Assembly: GCF_012027395.1 (NCBI RefSeq)
Contig: NZ_SNUJ01000001.1
Location: forward strand, 1-64,000
DNA from: Thermococcus sp. LS1
GTDB taxonomy: Archaea > Methanobacteriota_B > Thermococci > Thermococcales > Thermococcaceae
Length of the DNA stretch: 64,000 bases
Direction: 5' to 3'
The position numbers were made by a program, and so were the translations under genes. Below the pieces are notes generated by a model that saw only the letters and a list, made by a program, of their open reading frames with translations, made no database searches and was not told where the DNA came from. Below, one piece after another: positions 18,211 to 27,281 of this stretch; position 1 is the first letter of the stretch, and the number at the start of each line of letters is the position of its first letter.

Positions 18211-19554
18211 CTACGGAATCACTGCTATCACCAGCGAGTTGACGTTCGTCCCGGTCGGGCCGGTTTTGAGGAGCGCACCTACTTTTTCGAGGGCCCTGTA
18301 GGCGTCGTGTTTCTTAAGGACTTCCTCCACATCTATTCCAGCCGTTTTGAGATTTTCAAGGGTGGATCCGTCAACAATTCCCCCGGCGGCATCGGTGGGA
18401 CCGTCGGTTCCGTCGGTGTCAAGGGCCAAAACTACGGCGTTTAAGCCAGCTATCTTCCTCGCTATGCTCAGCGCGAACTCCTGGTTTGGGCCGCCGAGAC
18501 CAGCTTCCCCTTCAATCGTGACTGTCCACTCACCGCCGGCTATCAGAACAGCGGGCCTCTCAAAGGGCCGGTTTCTCGAGGCTATCTCCTGAATCAGCGA
18601 GCCGATTGCGAGCGCTACCTCCCTTGCCTCGCCTTCAAGGGTGGTCGTCAGGATGTGGGCATTAAAGCCGAGCTCTTCGGCCTTTCTCTTTGCGGCCTCA
18701 CACGCTATCGCCCCACTCCCCACTATGAAGTTGTGAACGTTGGGCAGATCTTCTTTGAGGGTCTCCTCTGCTTCCCCCAGGAGGCCTTTTTCTACGTGCT
18801 CCCTAACACTCTCCGGGAGCTTGTCCCACACGCCGTAGAGCCTCAGAACCCTGTGAGCATCTTCAAAGGTGGTGGGGTCGCTCACAGTTGGTCCAGAGGC
18901 GATGGCCTCCAAGGGGTCACCGACGACATCCGAGAGGATTAAACTTACAACCGTCCCCTTCACGAGCTTTGCCAGTTTTCCGCCCTTCACCTTTGAGATG
19001 TGCTTCCTGACGGTGTTTATTTCATAAATCTTCGCCCCGCTCTTCAAAAGAAGCTCGTTCGTCTGTATCTTGTCGTCGAGGCTTATGCCGTCCTCGGGGA
19101 GAGTAAAGAGAGCCGAACCTCCACCTGAAATCAGGACGAGAAGTAAATCATCTTCCCCAACTTTTTCCGCGAGCTCAACGCCAGCCAGCGCGCCCCTCAT
19201 AGAGTTCTCATCGGGGACTGGGTGGCCCGCCTCGATTACCGTGATTTTCGGGTCGTCCACGCAGTTTGCAGCATATCCGTATTTTGTGACGATGAGGCCT
19301 TCCGCTATCCTCTCACCGAGAACCTCGTGGGCGGCCTTCGCCATCGCACAGGCAGCCTTGCCGAAAGCGAGGAGGTAGACCCTGCCTGGAACATTGAAGG
19401 ACTTTCCATTCACATAGAGCCTATCCTCGCGGTACTCGAGCGCCCTTTTAACAGCCAAGTAGGGATCGGCCGCCTTAAGTGCGGCGTTCATTATTTCGAG
19501 GGCCGCTCTCTGGAGATCACCTTTAGGAAATAGGGATAAGCCAGTACCCATCAT
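18211..19554 (-). CDS. Glycerate 2-kinase (MOFRL family)
   Basis: The cytosolic enzyme of about 447 residues phosphorylates D-glycerate to 2-phosphoglycerate. Family marks are LLAFGKAACAMAKAA, VLISGGGSALF, the KGGKLAKLV segment, ILSDVVGDPLEAIASGPT and the C-terminal ALDTDGTDGPTDAAGGIVDG of the MOFRL domain. Two consecutive ATG codons (19554, 19551) follow GAGGTGGT. The GntP permease gene lies 40 bp upstream on the same strand, so the pair probably imports and phosphorylates glycerate or a related hydroxy acid. Confidence 0.9.
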   Translation of the reverse strand: MMGTGLSLFPKGDLQRAALEIMNAALKAADPYLAVKRALEYREDRLYVNGKSFNVPGRVYLLAFGKAACAMAKAAHEVLGERIAEGLIVTKYGYAANCVDDPKITVIEAGHPVPDENSMRGALAGVELAEKVGEDDLLLVLISGGGSALFTLPEDGISLDDKIQTNELLLKSGAKIYEINTVRKHISKVKGGKLAKLVKGTVVSLILSDVVGDPLEAIASGPTVSDPTTFEDAHRVLRLYGVWDKLPESVREHVEKGLLGEAEETLKEDLPNVHNFIVGSGAIACEAAKRKAEELGFNAHILTTTLEGEAREVALAIGSLIQEIASRNRPFERPAVLIAGGEWTVTIEGEAGLGGPNQEFALSIARKIAGLNAVVLALDTDGTDGPTDAAGGIVDGSTLENLKTAGIDVEEVLKKHDAYRALEKVGALLKTGPTGTNVNSLVIAVIP

Positions 19555-19594
19555 ACCACCTCTCCCCCTCAGTTAAAAAATAAAGAAGGCCAGC

Positions 19595-20944
19595 TCAAAG
19601 AAGAATCGCGCCCATGATTAAAATCACTATGGCCGCTACGACACCCTCAACGAAGGTTGCTATTGTCTGGAGCCTGTAGCCCTGGGTGACGTCCATGTTG
19701 GAGAACTGCGTAACCACCCAGAAGTAGCTATCGTTCGCGTGGCTTACGACCATGGAACCGGCACCGATCGCTAAAACTGCCAGCGCTCTGCCGTAGGGAG
19801 ATCCAAGTCCCAGTGAGTCCATCATTGGAGACAGAAGCGCTGAGGTCGTGATTATTGCAACTGTTGAGGATCCCTGAGCGGTCTTAAGGAGCGCAGCTAT
19901 AACAAACGGCAGCAGAAGTCCGAGATTGTATGCGGCCAGAGTGCTTCCGATGTAGTCACCTATTCCAGTCTCCCTCAGAACATACCCAAAGGAGCCACCA
20001 GCGCCGGTGATCAAGATGATGATTGCAGCGTTCTTTAGACCTTCTCCGACCCAGCCATTGGGCCCGTAGATGCTCTCGTCGAGTTTTTCAACCAGCTTAA
20101 ACGACAGAAGGACACCGATCAGCAGTGCAGTTATTGGGTGACCAATGAAATCAAGGAAGTTCTTGAGCGTCTCCGTTCCGAAGGGATGAGATGGGAAGTC
20201 AGCTATCGACTTGAGAACGATGAGAAGTATTGGAACAACCAGGGGGGCAAACGCCCACTTGGCTGGTGGCAGCTTGCCGTACTTCTGCATGAGATCCTCA
20301 TAGCTCTCCTCTATGTCGGGCTCGATTTGTATCTTGCTTCCCACCTTCATTGCATAGTAGAGGCCAGCGATGGCAGCAGGTATCGAGGCAATAAGTCCCA
20401 GCACGATTACAAGTCCGAGATCCGCGTTAAGATTCTCAGCGGCTGCAATTGGACCCGGCGTTGGTGGCACCAGGGTGTGGGTAGCGTATAAACCCGTGCT
20501 CAGTGCAATGGCAGTAACCGCCATGGAAAGGCCCGCACGCTTGGTCAGGGTCTTGTTGAGTGGGGATAAGATAACGAATCCCGAGTCACAGAACACGGGC
20601 ACTGAGACTATGTATCCGATTATACTCATCGCATGTGGGACCCTGTTCTTCCCAATAACCTTGAGAACGGCCTCTGCCATGGACAGTGCTCCACCGGACT
20701 TTTCGAGAATATATCCAATTATTGTTCCAGCTGCAATAACTATGCCTATCGACTTCAGGGTTCCTCCAAAGCCCGTGGCTATTGCATTTACTGTCTCTGA
20801 AAGTCCGAGGCCCGAGAATATCCCCACAAAGTATGCTGCTCCTAGAAGCACCAGAAATGCATGCACTTTGTACTTCCCTGTAAACAAAACAATTAGACCA
20901 ACCGATATAGCCAGCAATAGCAGCAGTATCTGCCCCGAAACCAT
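19595..20944 (-). CDS. GntP-family hydroxy-acid permease
   Basis: About 449 residues with 12 or more hydrophobic segments. The GntP pattern includes GFGGTLKSIGIVIAAGTIIGY, ALSTGLYATHTLVPPTPGPIAAA and AAGS/SHANDSYFWVV. GntP carriers take up gluconate and similar hydroxy acids with protons or sodium. ATG 20944 has GGAGGGT six bases upstream; the earlier ATG at 20971 does not. Its partner is glycerate 2-kinase, so glycerate rather than gluconate is the likely substrate here. No gluconate kinase is visible. Confidence 0.88.
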   Translation of the reverse strand: MVSGQILLLLLAISVGLIVLFTGKYKVHAFLVLLGAAYFVGIFSGLGLSETVNAIATGFGGTLKSIGIVIAAGTIIGYILEKSGGALSMAEAVLKVIGKNRVPHAMSIIGYIVSVPVFCDSGFVILSPLNKTLTKRAGLSMAVTAIALSTGLYATHTLVPPTPGPIAAAENLNADLGLVIVLGLIASIPAAIAGLYYAMKVGSKIQIEPDIEESYEDLMQKYGKLPPAKWAFAPLVVPILLIVLKSIADFPSHPFGTETLKNFLDFIGHPITALLIGVLLSFKLVEKLDESIYGPNGWVGEGLKNAAIIILITGAGGSFGYVLRETGIGDYIGSTLAAYNLGLLLPFVIAALLKTAQGSSTVAIITTSALLSPMMDSLGLGSPYGRALAVLAIGAGSMVVSHANDSYFWVVTQFSNMDVTQGYRLQTIATFVEGVVAAIVILIMGAILL

Positions 20945-21232
20945 GGGATACCCTCCTGCCCGAAAGGGCAAAAATTCTATTGCTTAAATACCAAATAAAT
21001 CTTTCCATACAGACAATAAAAGCCGTCATTACTTTTGGTCTTATGATAAATTTCCACTTTCCAAAACGCCAAATTATTAACAATACATTGTGTTACAAAA
21101 ATAGTGCTTGAGGCGACTTTATTAACTACAGAAAATTAACGTTCAAATTACATTGGGTTCCCAGAAGACAGAATCTCTCGTAGATCTAACCTTTGCCGTT
21201 GGATGGATAATAGGGGAAGAAAATAAACTGAA
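20945..21232. other. 288-bp gap upstream of the GntP operon
   Basis: AT-rich intergenic DNA. Minus-strand TATA-like words (GGTATTTAAGC near 20980-20990 and several farther up) could serve the GntP promoter. Read on plus, CAATACATTGTGTTAC (21082-21097) contains a partly symmetric stretch. I find no supported ORF or RNA. Confidence 0.4.
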
Positions 21233-21901
21233 TCAGTCCAGCATAGCTAGAACCTTGTCCACCTCGTTGGCCACCTCGACGTCAAAGAGGTGTATCGTGG
21301 GCAGGAGCCACCAGAGGCGGTAGCTGTGGGCCTTACCTTCCTCGCCGTAGTACTGGAAGACGAACCTTCCGAAGCCGGTCATGTCGCGGTGGAGGTCTCT
21401 GACTTCTCTCAGGACACGCCTGACCTTGGGTGGGTACTCCTCGTAGGGCAGCGGGAGACTCTTAACAAAAACCCTGTCCTTGAAGAAGTCGGTGGTCAGT
21501 CCCACTGACCAGACGTATTTCTCAAGCTGCTTGAAGCCCTTTCCAGTCCAGAAGCGGTGGAGGATTATCCTGGGGTCTTCCTTAGCCAATGGAAAGATCT
21601 GCTCTTCCTCTTCTAACCAAAACTCGAGATAGGGCTGACCCTTTCCAATTACTATTCTGGCCAGAAGCCTTGCGTTCTTCGGTATTGCCTTCTGGGTCTC
21701 GTCAATGTGGTACTCCTTGCCCCTAACAGTGTAGGTCTCGCCCTCCTGCCTCTCACCAGCCTTTGAGACAAAGTAGGCCCTTTCACCTTCTATCGTTCCG
21801 AGGTGAAGGTCATAGCCCCAGGCCTTGAGATCCTTAAAGCGGAACCTCCTCTCGGCAGGGACAACGCCAGAGTTTTCAACTATGTAATACCCTTCGAGCA
21901 T
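21233..21901 (-). CDS. Hypothetical Thermococcales protein (beta-rich, 222 aa)
   Basis: I do not recognise this gene. It encodes a soluble protein rich in aromatic and charged residues with no signal or membrane segment. The first half reads as strands (EGYYIVENSGVVPAERRF, RAYFVSKAGE, YTVRGKEYHIDE, PYLEFWLEEEEQIFPL). The C-terminal part is helical with a late RLWWLLPTIHLFDVE segment. ATG 21901 is chosen because GGTGAT lies four bases upstream. A TATA element (CTTTAAATACT on the minus strand, about 21936-21947) precedes it. Confidence 0.7.
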   Translation of the reverse strand: MLEGYYIVENSGVVPAERRFRFKDLKAWGYDLHLGTIEGERAYFVSKAGERQEGETYTVRGKEYHIDETQKAIPKNARLLARIVIGKGQPYLEFWLEEEEQIFPLAKEDPRIILHRFWTGKGFKQLEKYVWSVGLTTDFFKDRVFVKSLPLPYEEYPPKVRRVLREVRDLHRDMTGFGRFVFQYYGEEGKAHSYRLWWLLPTIHLFDVEVANEVDKVLAMLD

Positions 21902-21989
21902 TTTCATCACCAAAGGTTAATAAAATAGCGAGAGTATTTAAAGGTTTCTTCCCAGCGTTAGGGGATGGAGAAAGAAGCACAGAGTACAC

Positions 21990-22409
21990 TCACTCGAGGA
22001 TAATCAGCTCTATCTCAGCAACAGTTTTTGGGTTCTTCAGAAGCTCAACGATGCGCCTGTCTATGTCTTTAGCGGCTTTGTTCGCTTTTATCGCAAGGGT
22101 TCTTCCATCGATGTAGTCGCTCTTCCTGACGACCATGGAGTAGGGATGTTCGAGAATCAGCCTGGGGCTTCCCTCGGCGAGGACTTCGTCCGTGAGGTCA
22201 GCGACTTTTATCCTTATGAGGAGCCTCTTTCCTTCTTTCAGCGCCCGCTTAAACTCCTCGCTCAGGTCGTTTATTCCTTTGTCAGCTTCAATACAGAGTA
22301 TGCAATCCCCCTTCGGAGTTAGGTAGTCCTCCTTTGTGAACTCAAGCGTGGACTTGTGCGTGGCCCTAACGTTCTCGTGACCCCGGCAGCGGATGATTTC
22401 CCTGAGCAT
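21990..22409 (-). CDS. DUF371 family archaeal protein
   Basis: The 139-residue protein matches the DUF371 pattern: REIIRCRGHENVRATHKSTLEFTKE at the start (given here only as a location, residues 3-27), a CxxC-like GDCILCIEADKG, and DGRTLAIKANKAAKDIDR near the end. The family is found only in archaea and its function is unknown. A TATA element (GCTTATAAACCC on minus, about 22426-22437) lies shortly upstream, and the gene is divergent from rps17e. Confidence 0.8.
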   Translation of the reverse strand: MLREIIRCRGHENVRATHKSTLEFTKEDYLTPKGDCILCIEADKGINDLSEEFKRALKEGKRLLIRIKVADLTDEVLAEGSPRLILEHPYSMVVRKSDYIDGRTLAIKANKAAKDIDRRIVELLKNPKTVAEIELIILE

Positions 22410-22519
22410 GGTTCAGGTTTTGAGAGAGGGTTTATAAGCCTGAGCCGGGGAAAAGTTTTAAAACGGCTTTCGAGATTGGGCATATGGTTGTCAAACTCAA
22501 GCTAACGGGGGGATTGATG

Positions 22520-22723
22520 ATGGGAAACATCAAGCAGACGTTCATTAAGAGGGTTGCAAGGGAGCTCTTTGACCGCTATCCAGACCAGTTCACCAGGGAC
22601 TTCGAGCACAACAAGAAGAAGGTCGAGGAGCTGACCAACGTTACCAGTAAGACCATCAGGAACAGGATAGCGGGCTACATCACCAGGCTCGTGAGAATGA
22701 AGGAAGAGGGCAAGATGCTCTGA
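22520..22723 (+). CDS. rps17e: 30S ribosomal protein S17e
   Basis: The 67-residue protein [16 protein letters not shown]...[13 protein letters not shown]...[13 protein letters not shown] is a clear archaeal S17e, a basic small-subunit protein of the ribosome. ATG 22520 matches the conserved family start MGN, although an ORF opens at 22484; GGGGG lies just before. A TATA box (AAGTTTTAAAACGG near 22453) precedes it. Monocistronic. Confidence 0.93.
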   Translation: MGNIKQTFIKRVARELFDRYPDQFTRDFEHNKKKVEELTNVTSKTIRNRIAGYITRLVRMKEEGKML

Positions 22724-22777
22724 ATGCCCTATCCCTCGTTTTTCTGAGCTTTAACTTTCTCCTTCTCCAGCCGCTTT

Positions 22778-23374
22778 CTAAAAGTCGTCGAGGTCTTCCA
22801 GTATCTTCCTGGGGAGCCTTGGGCCAAACTCGCGCATGAGCCTCTCGAATTCGCGCTCGTTCTCCTGGGCTATTCTCCGCAGGAGATTCTCTATGTAGGT
22901 CTCGGTGAGAAGGCGGACCTCTTCAAGCTCCTGCTTTGTCCTTATGATCTCCTCAATCCTCTCCCGGATCTCGGCGAGGAACGTCACGAGCTCTCTAATT
23001 TTGTCCTCCACAGGCTCGGTGGACTTTATTAGCGCCCTCGCCTGGGCGTACTCACGGGTGGGTCTTGGCGCCTTGGGCTCGTACATCTCGGTTCCAAAGG
23101 CATATGGAGTCAGGAGAACCTCTAAACGGAAGCCGCGCTTTATCGTGTAGTACTTCCTCGGCCTGCCGCGCGGGATCTTCTCTACCCTACCCTCAATCAG
23201 TCCTGCACTCTCAAGTATCCTGAGGTGCTCCAGAACGGCCTTCTGGCCGACACCAAGCTCCTGACTAAGCTCGCTCACAAAGTACGGCCTCTTGGTGAGC
23301 AGGATGAGTATCCTTCTTCGCGTCTCGTTTCCCAGTATGTCAAGCAATCGTCCCATGTTCTTATTTGACTCCAT
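22778..23374 (-). CDS. ArsR-type winged-helix transcription regulator with coiled-coil C terminus
   Basis: Residues about 8-85 are an ArsR winged helix: LGNETRRRILILLTKRPYFVSELSQ, then recognition helix VGQKAVLEHLRILESAGLIEG and a wing with RGRPRKYYTI. The C-terminal about 90 residues are Glu/Arg-rich helix suited to dimerisation. I see no metal-binding Cys, so it is not a metal sensor. Target genes are unknown; the divergent neighbour thrC, about 110 bp away, is one candidate. GGGGGTGAG precedes ATG 23374. Confidence 0.83.
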   Translation of the reverse strand: MESNKNMGRLLDILGNETRRRILILLTKRPYFVSELSQELGVGQKAVLEHLRILESAGLIEGRVEKIPRGRPRKYYTIKRGFRLEVLLTPYAFGTEMYEPKAPRPTREYAQARALIKSTEPVEDKIRELVTFLAEIRERIEEIIRTKQELEEVRLLTETYIENLLRRIAQENEREFERLMREFGPRLPRKILEDLDDF

Positions 23375-23487
23375 AATCTCACCCCCTTATCTTTCCCTAA
23401 CTTAATGTAAGAAAAGGCCACTTTAAGCTTTTCGGTTAGGACGCCCAGGTTTAAAAAGCATCGGCAGAAGTAACTTCGGTGATCCCA

Positions 23488-24657
23488 ATGTTCGCGGCAA
23501 ATCTGGTCTGCACCAAATGTGGTGAACCTTACCCCCTCGCCTCCGGCATCTACAAGTGCACCAAATGCGGCTCACCCCTGGATGTTTGCTATCATTACGA
23601 CGACATAGCCGACCTCATCCAGGACAACGACCCCTGGTTCCGGGAGCATCCGCACGTCTGGAAGTACTGGATGTTCCTGCCAGTTTCCAATCTTAAAAAA
23701 GCGGTTACGCTCAATGAAGGCGGTACAAGACTCTACAGGGCAAAGAGGCTCGAGGAAAAAATAGGTATCTCGAGGCTGTACATCAAGAACGAAGGCGAAA
23801 ACCCGACTGGAGCTTTTAAGGACAGAGGCTCAAGTGTCGAAATTACAAAAGCCCTCGAGTTTCACGCGCAGAAAGTGATAGTAGCTTCAACCGGCAACAT
23901 GGCGGCGTCAATAAGTGCATACGGGGCAAAAGCTGGCCTCAAAGTCACTATAGTAGTTCCTGAGGGAACCCCAGAGGGCAAGCTCGTCCAGGCCAAGATG
24001 TATGGAGCAAACGTTGAGGTTTTCGGAAAGACGTACGATGAAGCGCTGGCAGAGGCAGAGAGAAGGGCGCTTGAGGAGGGCTACTACCTGACCGGCAACT
24101 ATCACTATCGCGTCGAGGGACAGAAGACGACGGGCTTCGAAATCATCGATCAGCTCCACTTCAACGTCCCGGACTGGATAGTAGTGCCCATCGGAGCCGG
24201 AACACACCTCAGGGCAATCTGGAAGGGCCTAAAAGAGTTTTATCGGGTTGGCCTCATCAGTGAGCTTCCAAGGATAGCGGGCGTCCAAATTGAGGGCTAC
24301 GACGCAATAGTTAGGGCCTGGAAGACCGGCAAACCCATTGAGAAGATAACAAAAAAGGTTCCAACCATCGCCAGTGCAATAGCCGTCAAGGCCCCAGTTG
24401 ATGGAGAAAACGTTCTCAAGGCAGTAAAGGAGAGCAACGGATACCTTGATACAGTTACCAATGAAGAAACAGCCGAGGCTGGCCTTCTCCTCGGAAAGGA
24501 GGGCCTCTTTGTTGAGCCATCATCCGCAACCTCCCTGGCCCTTGCTCAGAAAATGAGGGAAGAGGGAATAATAGACAAAGGCGAAAGCGTAGTCATCATC
24601 GCAACCGGCCACGGACTCAAAGACATCAACACCTGGAGCAAAGTGCTGACGAGCTAA
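23488..24657 (+). CDS. thrC: Threonine synthase
   Basis: The PLP enzyme converts O-phosphohomoserine to threonine. A zinc ribbon (Cys8, Cys11, Cys24, Cys27) opens the protein. The PLP lysine is in NPTGAFKDRGS, and the substrate loop ASTGNMAAS and the phosphate-binding glycine run follow. ATG 23488 has GGTGAT upstream; the GTG at 23479 overlaps that site. The 3' end overlaps the convergent tdk gene by 4 bp. Confidence 0.93.
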   Translation: MFAANLVCTKCGEPYPLASGIYKCTKCGSPLDVCYHYDDIADLIQDNDPWFREHPHVWKYWMFLPVSNLKKAVTLNEGGTRLYRAKRLEEKIGISRLYIKNEGENPTGAFKDRGSSVEITKALEFHAQKVIVASTGNMAASISAYGAKAGLKVTIVVPEGTPEGKLVQAKMYGANVEVFGKTYDEALAEAERRALEEGYYLTGNYHYRVEGQKTTGFEIIDQLHFNVPDWIVVPIGAGTHLRAIWKGLKEFYRVGLISELPRIAGVQIEGYDAIVRAWKTGKPIEKITKKVPTIASAIAVKAPVDGENVLKAVKESNGYLDTVTNEETAEAGLLLGKEGLFVEPSSATSLALAQKMREEGIIDKGESVVIIATGHGLKDINTWSKVLTS

Positions 24658-25232
24658 GGCACCTCGTGATGGAGCCTGCACCTCGCCTCGTAGCTCTCCC
24701 TTCCTCCAACGAGGATTACCGGGGAATCCCTGGGGGCAGGCTTTCCATCGATGAGCCTCTGACTCCGGGTTGCAGGTCTTCCACAGACGGTGCAGACTGC
24801 GGTGAGGTAGATTATGTTGTCAGCCCTGACGAGAAGCTCCCGGGTTACGGGGAACGGGTCTCCTTTGAAGTCCAGGTTCAGGCCGCTCGCTATGACGTAA
24901 ACACCATCGTCGGCAAGCCTGTTGAGTGTTTCAACGATGCCCATCGGAAAGAACTGCACCTCGTCGATTCCTATGACCTCAAAGCCCTCCCTCTTAGTTA
25001 TTTCCTCTATCTTCCTCACACCCTCCTCGTCCGTCGGTATGACAAAGGCCTCGTAGCGCAGCCCGTTGTGGGCAACGATCTCATCCTCGCTGTACCTGTT
25101 GTCTATGGCAGGTTTGAAGAGCGCCGCCTTTCTTTTTGCAAACATCTGGCGTTCTATGCGCTTAATCAGCTCCGTTGTCTTGCCCGCAAACATCGGTCCA
25201 GTGATGACCTCGAGAAATCCCTCCGGATGCAT
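24654..25232 (-). CDS. tdk: Thymidine kinase (type II)
   Basis: Salvage enzyme that phosphorylates thymidine. Walker A GPMFAGKT is at residues 12-19, the lid Asp-Glu is in IGIDEVQFF, and a zinc site is suggested by CTVCGRPA plus the late CRLHH. 192 residues, the normal size for type II enzymes. GGTGGG precedes ATG 25232. It sits alone between thrC and rbcL. Confidence 0.93.
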   Translation of the reverse strand: MHPEGFLEVITGPMFAGKTTELIKRIERQMFAKRKAALFKPAIDNRYSEDEIVAHNGLRYEAFVIPTDEEGVRKIEEITKREGFEVIGIDEVQFFPMGIVETLNRLADDGVYVIASGLNLDFKGDPFPVTRELLVRADNIIYLTAVCTVCGRPATRSQRLIDGKPAPRDSPVILVGGRESYEARCRLHHEVP

Positions 25233-25322
25233 GTGGTCCCACCGAATATTGGATACCCTCAGAGGTTAAATGACCTCCGGCAGAAAAGTTGAACGGAAGA
25301 CGAAAAGGAGAAGAGAAAGCCG

Positions 25323-26654
25323 TCAGACTGGGGTAACGTGACCCCACTTCTCGAGGGCCCTCGCGAGCTCCTTGTGGGTCTTGGCATACTCGTCGAGCGG
25401 TATGCCTTCCATGATGGCATCCAGCGCCTGCCTGACGGCCATTGCTCCAGCCCTCGGTCCGTCCGGATGTCCGAGGGTTCCGCCGCCTATCTGGAGGACG
25501 ATGTCCTTTCCAAGGGCCTCTATAACAGGCTCGAGGTTGCCCGGGTGCAGTCCGCCGGAGCTGGTCGGCATGGCCGGCTTGATGTGGTAGAACTTCTGCT
25601 CCAGGTGGAAGACGTCGTTCTCGTCCGGGACGTAGTGCTCCTCCCTGAATATCCTGGCGTACTGTATGACCTCCCACTTGCCACCCTCGAGCTTTCCTGC
25701 TCCGGCGGTACCGACGTGGAGCTGATCGATACCTATAACACGGTAGAGCTTTGCCAGGACGAACATTGAAATGCCATGGTAGGGGTTTCTCGTGAAGGTA
25801 GCGTGCATCGCCCTGTGGCCGTGGACGGCTATGCCGTAATCGGCGGCCAAATCTCTGATGTACTCGAGAGCTCCCCAGCCGGTAACGACGACGTCAACCA
25901 TGGCGTGCGGGTTGCCGTAGTCCGCGAGTATCTCAAGCCTCCTCTCCATCTCACGCACGTCGGCGGTGATGTTGGCGAACCAGCTCTTGGTCTCGCCGGT
26001 CTCGTTCTCAACACGGTCGATGACGTTCATGACCACCTCAGCCCTCTTATCGAAGCGGTTGTACCACAGGCTGGTGAGGTTCTCGTCGTCCTTTATGTAG
26101 TCCATTCCACCGCTAAGGAGGTCGTAGGCAAGCTTCTCAAGCTCCTCCGGGGAGTAACCGACCTTGGGCTTGGGAACGGTTCCAACGATGGGCCTGTCCT
26201 TCACATCGAATATCCTCTTAACGCCCTCCTTACCGAAGGCGGGTCCATCGAACTCCCTGAGGAACCTCTCCGGGAGGTAGAGGTCCTCCAGACGGAGTCC
26301 CTTAACACGCTTCATACCGAAGACGTTGCCGGCAACCGAAGCCAGCATTCCCGGCATGTTCCACTCTTCGAACAGGTGAACCGGATAGGCTATGCGAACT
26401 ATCCAGCTGCCGTCACCCATGTCGTGGAAGTGGTAGGCCTTAGCCGACATGTCGTCCCAGCGCTCCTTCTCGTACCACTGGTAGAGGCTCGTCCAGGTTC
26501 CGGTCGAGCTCTCGGCGGCAACGGCTCCAGCGGCATCCTCAATGCTGAAGCCCTCGGCGGGGGTTATTCTGAAAACTGCTATCAAATCCCTTTTGGGGTT
26601 CGGCTCGTACTCCTTGTCTACATATATGTCGTATATCTCAAACTTCTCTACCAT
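25323..26654 (-). CDS. rbcL: Type III ribulose-1,5-bisphosphate carboxylase/oxygenase
   Basis: The enzyme fixes CO2 onto ribulose 1,5-bisphosphate to give two 3-phosphoglycerates. In Thermococcales this serves AMP/nucleoside degradation rather than a Calvin cycle. Active-site features are present: KPKVGYSP, the carbamylated Lys in DYIKDDEN, HGHRAMHA, GAGKLEGG, PTSSGGLHPG and GGGTLGHPDG. 443 residues from ATG 26654, which has GGAGGTGA upstream; an upstream in-frame start is rejected. A TATA element (CATTTTTATAGGG on minus, 26691-26703) precedes it. AMP phosphorylase and ribose-bisphosphate isomerase, the expected partners, are not in the window. Confidence 0.96.
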   Translation of the reverse strand: MVEKFEIYDIYVDKEYEPNPKRDLIAVFRITPAEGFSIEDAAGAVAAESSTGTWTSLYQWYEKERWDDMSAKAYHFHDMGDGSWIVRIAYPVHLFEEWNMPGMLASVAGNVFGMKRVKGLRLEDLYLPERFLREFDGPAFGKEGVKRIFDVKDRPIVGTVPKPKVGYSPEELEKLAYDLLSGGMDYIKDDENLTSLWYNRFDKRAEVVMNVIDRVENETGETKSWFANITADVREMERRLEILADYGNPHAMVDVVVTGWGALEYIRDLAADYGIAVHGHRAMHATFTRNPYHGISMFVLAKLYRVIGIDQLHVGTAGAGKLEGGKWEVIQYARIFREEHYVPDENDVFHLEQKFYHIKPAMPTSSGGLHPGNLEPVIEALGKDIVLQIGGGTLGHPDGPRAGAMAVRQALDAIMEGIPLDEYAKTHKELARALEKWGHVTPV

Positions 26655-26690
26655 ACTTTCACCTCCTCGGTAACCCAGAGATTGCACCAA

Positions 26691-26703
26691 TCCCTATAAA
26701 AAT
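26691..26703 (-). promoter_or_regulatory. TATA box of rbcL
   Basis: On the minus strand CATTTTTATAGGG lies about 40 nt upstream of the rbcL ATG, predicting a start site near 26672 and a short leader that holds GAGGAGGTGA. Confidence 0.6.
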
Positions 26704-26969
26704 GCTATGGTTCAATTTTGGGACATTGCTGCCTCCATGTGCGTATTAAGGGCGCTTTTCCTTCGCCAGCGACCCAAACTCCCGCTCCCCTTTGGGAAAT
26801 AAGAACCACAAGCAGCTGATAAACCTGATTTAAAGGCCTAAAATCGCTTTTCGAAACTTCGCCCTGAAGTTAGTATTGAGCCGTTCATAAGTCACAAACC
26901 CAATGATGTCCAATTTCTCAACACCCCACTGAAAAATGGCCGAGTATTGCCTTCAGAGTGCCCCATTTC

Positions 26970-26985
26970 CGAAAAGTTTATATAG
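26970..26985 (+). promoter_or_regulatory. Strong BRE/TATA promoter of the histone gene
   Basis: CGAAAAGTTTATATAG has a purine-rich BRE directly before TTTATATA (26977-26984). The predicted start site is near 27005, giving a leader of about 40 nt with GGAGGT before the ATG. This is the best-matched TATA in the window, as expected for an abundant protein. Confidence 0.75.
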
Positions 26986-27045
26986 CTCTTTGTTCTTAGA
27001 ATAAAACGCAGATACCTGCAAAACAACGTTTAGGAGGTTGGGAAA

Positions 27046-27249
27046 ATGGCTGAGTTGCCAATTGCCCCAGTTGACAGGTTGATAAGGAAGGCTGGCGCTG
27101 CCCGCGTTAGCGAGGACGCTGCCAAGCTTCTCGCCGAGCACCTTGAGGAGAAGGCCCTTGAGATCGCCAAGAAGGCGGTCGACCTTGCCCACCACGCCGG
27201 CAGGAAGACCGTCAAGGCCGAGGACATCAAGCTCGCCATCAAGGCCTGA
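27046..27249 (+). CDS. Archaeal histone
   Basis: The 67-residue histone-fold protein [17 protein letters not shown]...[15 protein letters not shown]...[17 protein letters not shown] forms the dimers that wrap archaeal DNA into hypernucleosomes. Three helices without tails are visible. Recalled gene order suggests it corresponds to histone B of T. kodakarensis, next to RuBisCO; that is memory, not comparison. It is monocistronic with a strong promoter and a T-rich stretch right after the stop. Confidence 0.96.
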   Translation: MAELPIAPVDRLIRKAGAARVSEDAAKLLAEHLEEKALEIAKKAVDLAHHAGRKTVKAEDIKLAIKA

Positions 27250-27281
27250 AGGCCTTTCTTTCTTCTTGCTTTTCGACTTTT

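Larger units (their letters stand above)
26655..27045. other. 391-bp gap between rbcL and the histone gene
   Basis: The gap holds the rbcL promoter at its left end and the histone promoter at its right end. Between them, 26870-26915 contains GAAGTTAGTAT and, 16 bases later, CACAAACCCAAT. A near copy of the same pair lies at 52314-52350. I find no ORF or RNA gene in 26720-26960. Confidence 0.5.
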
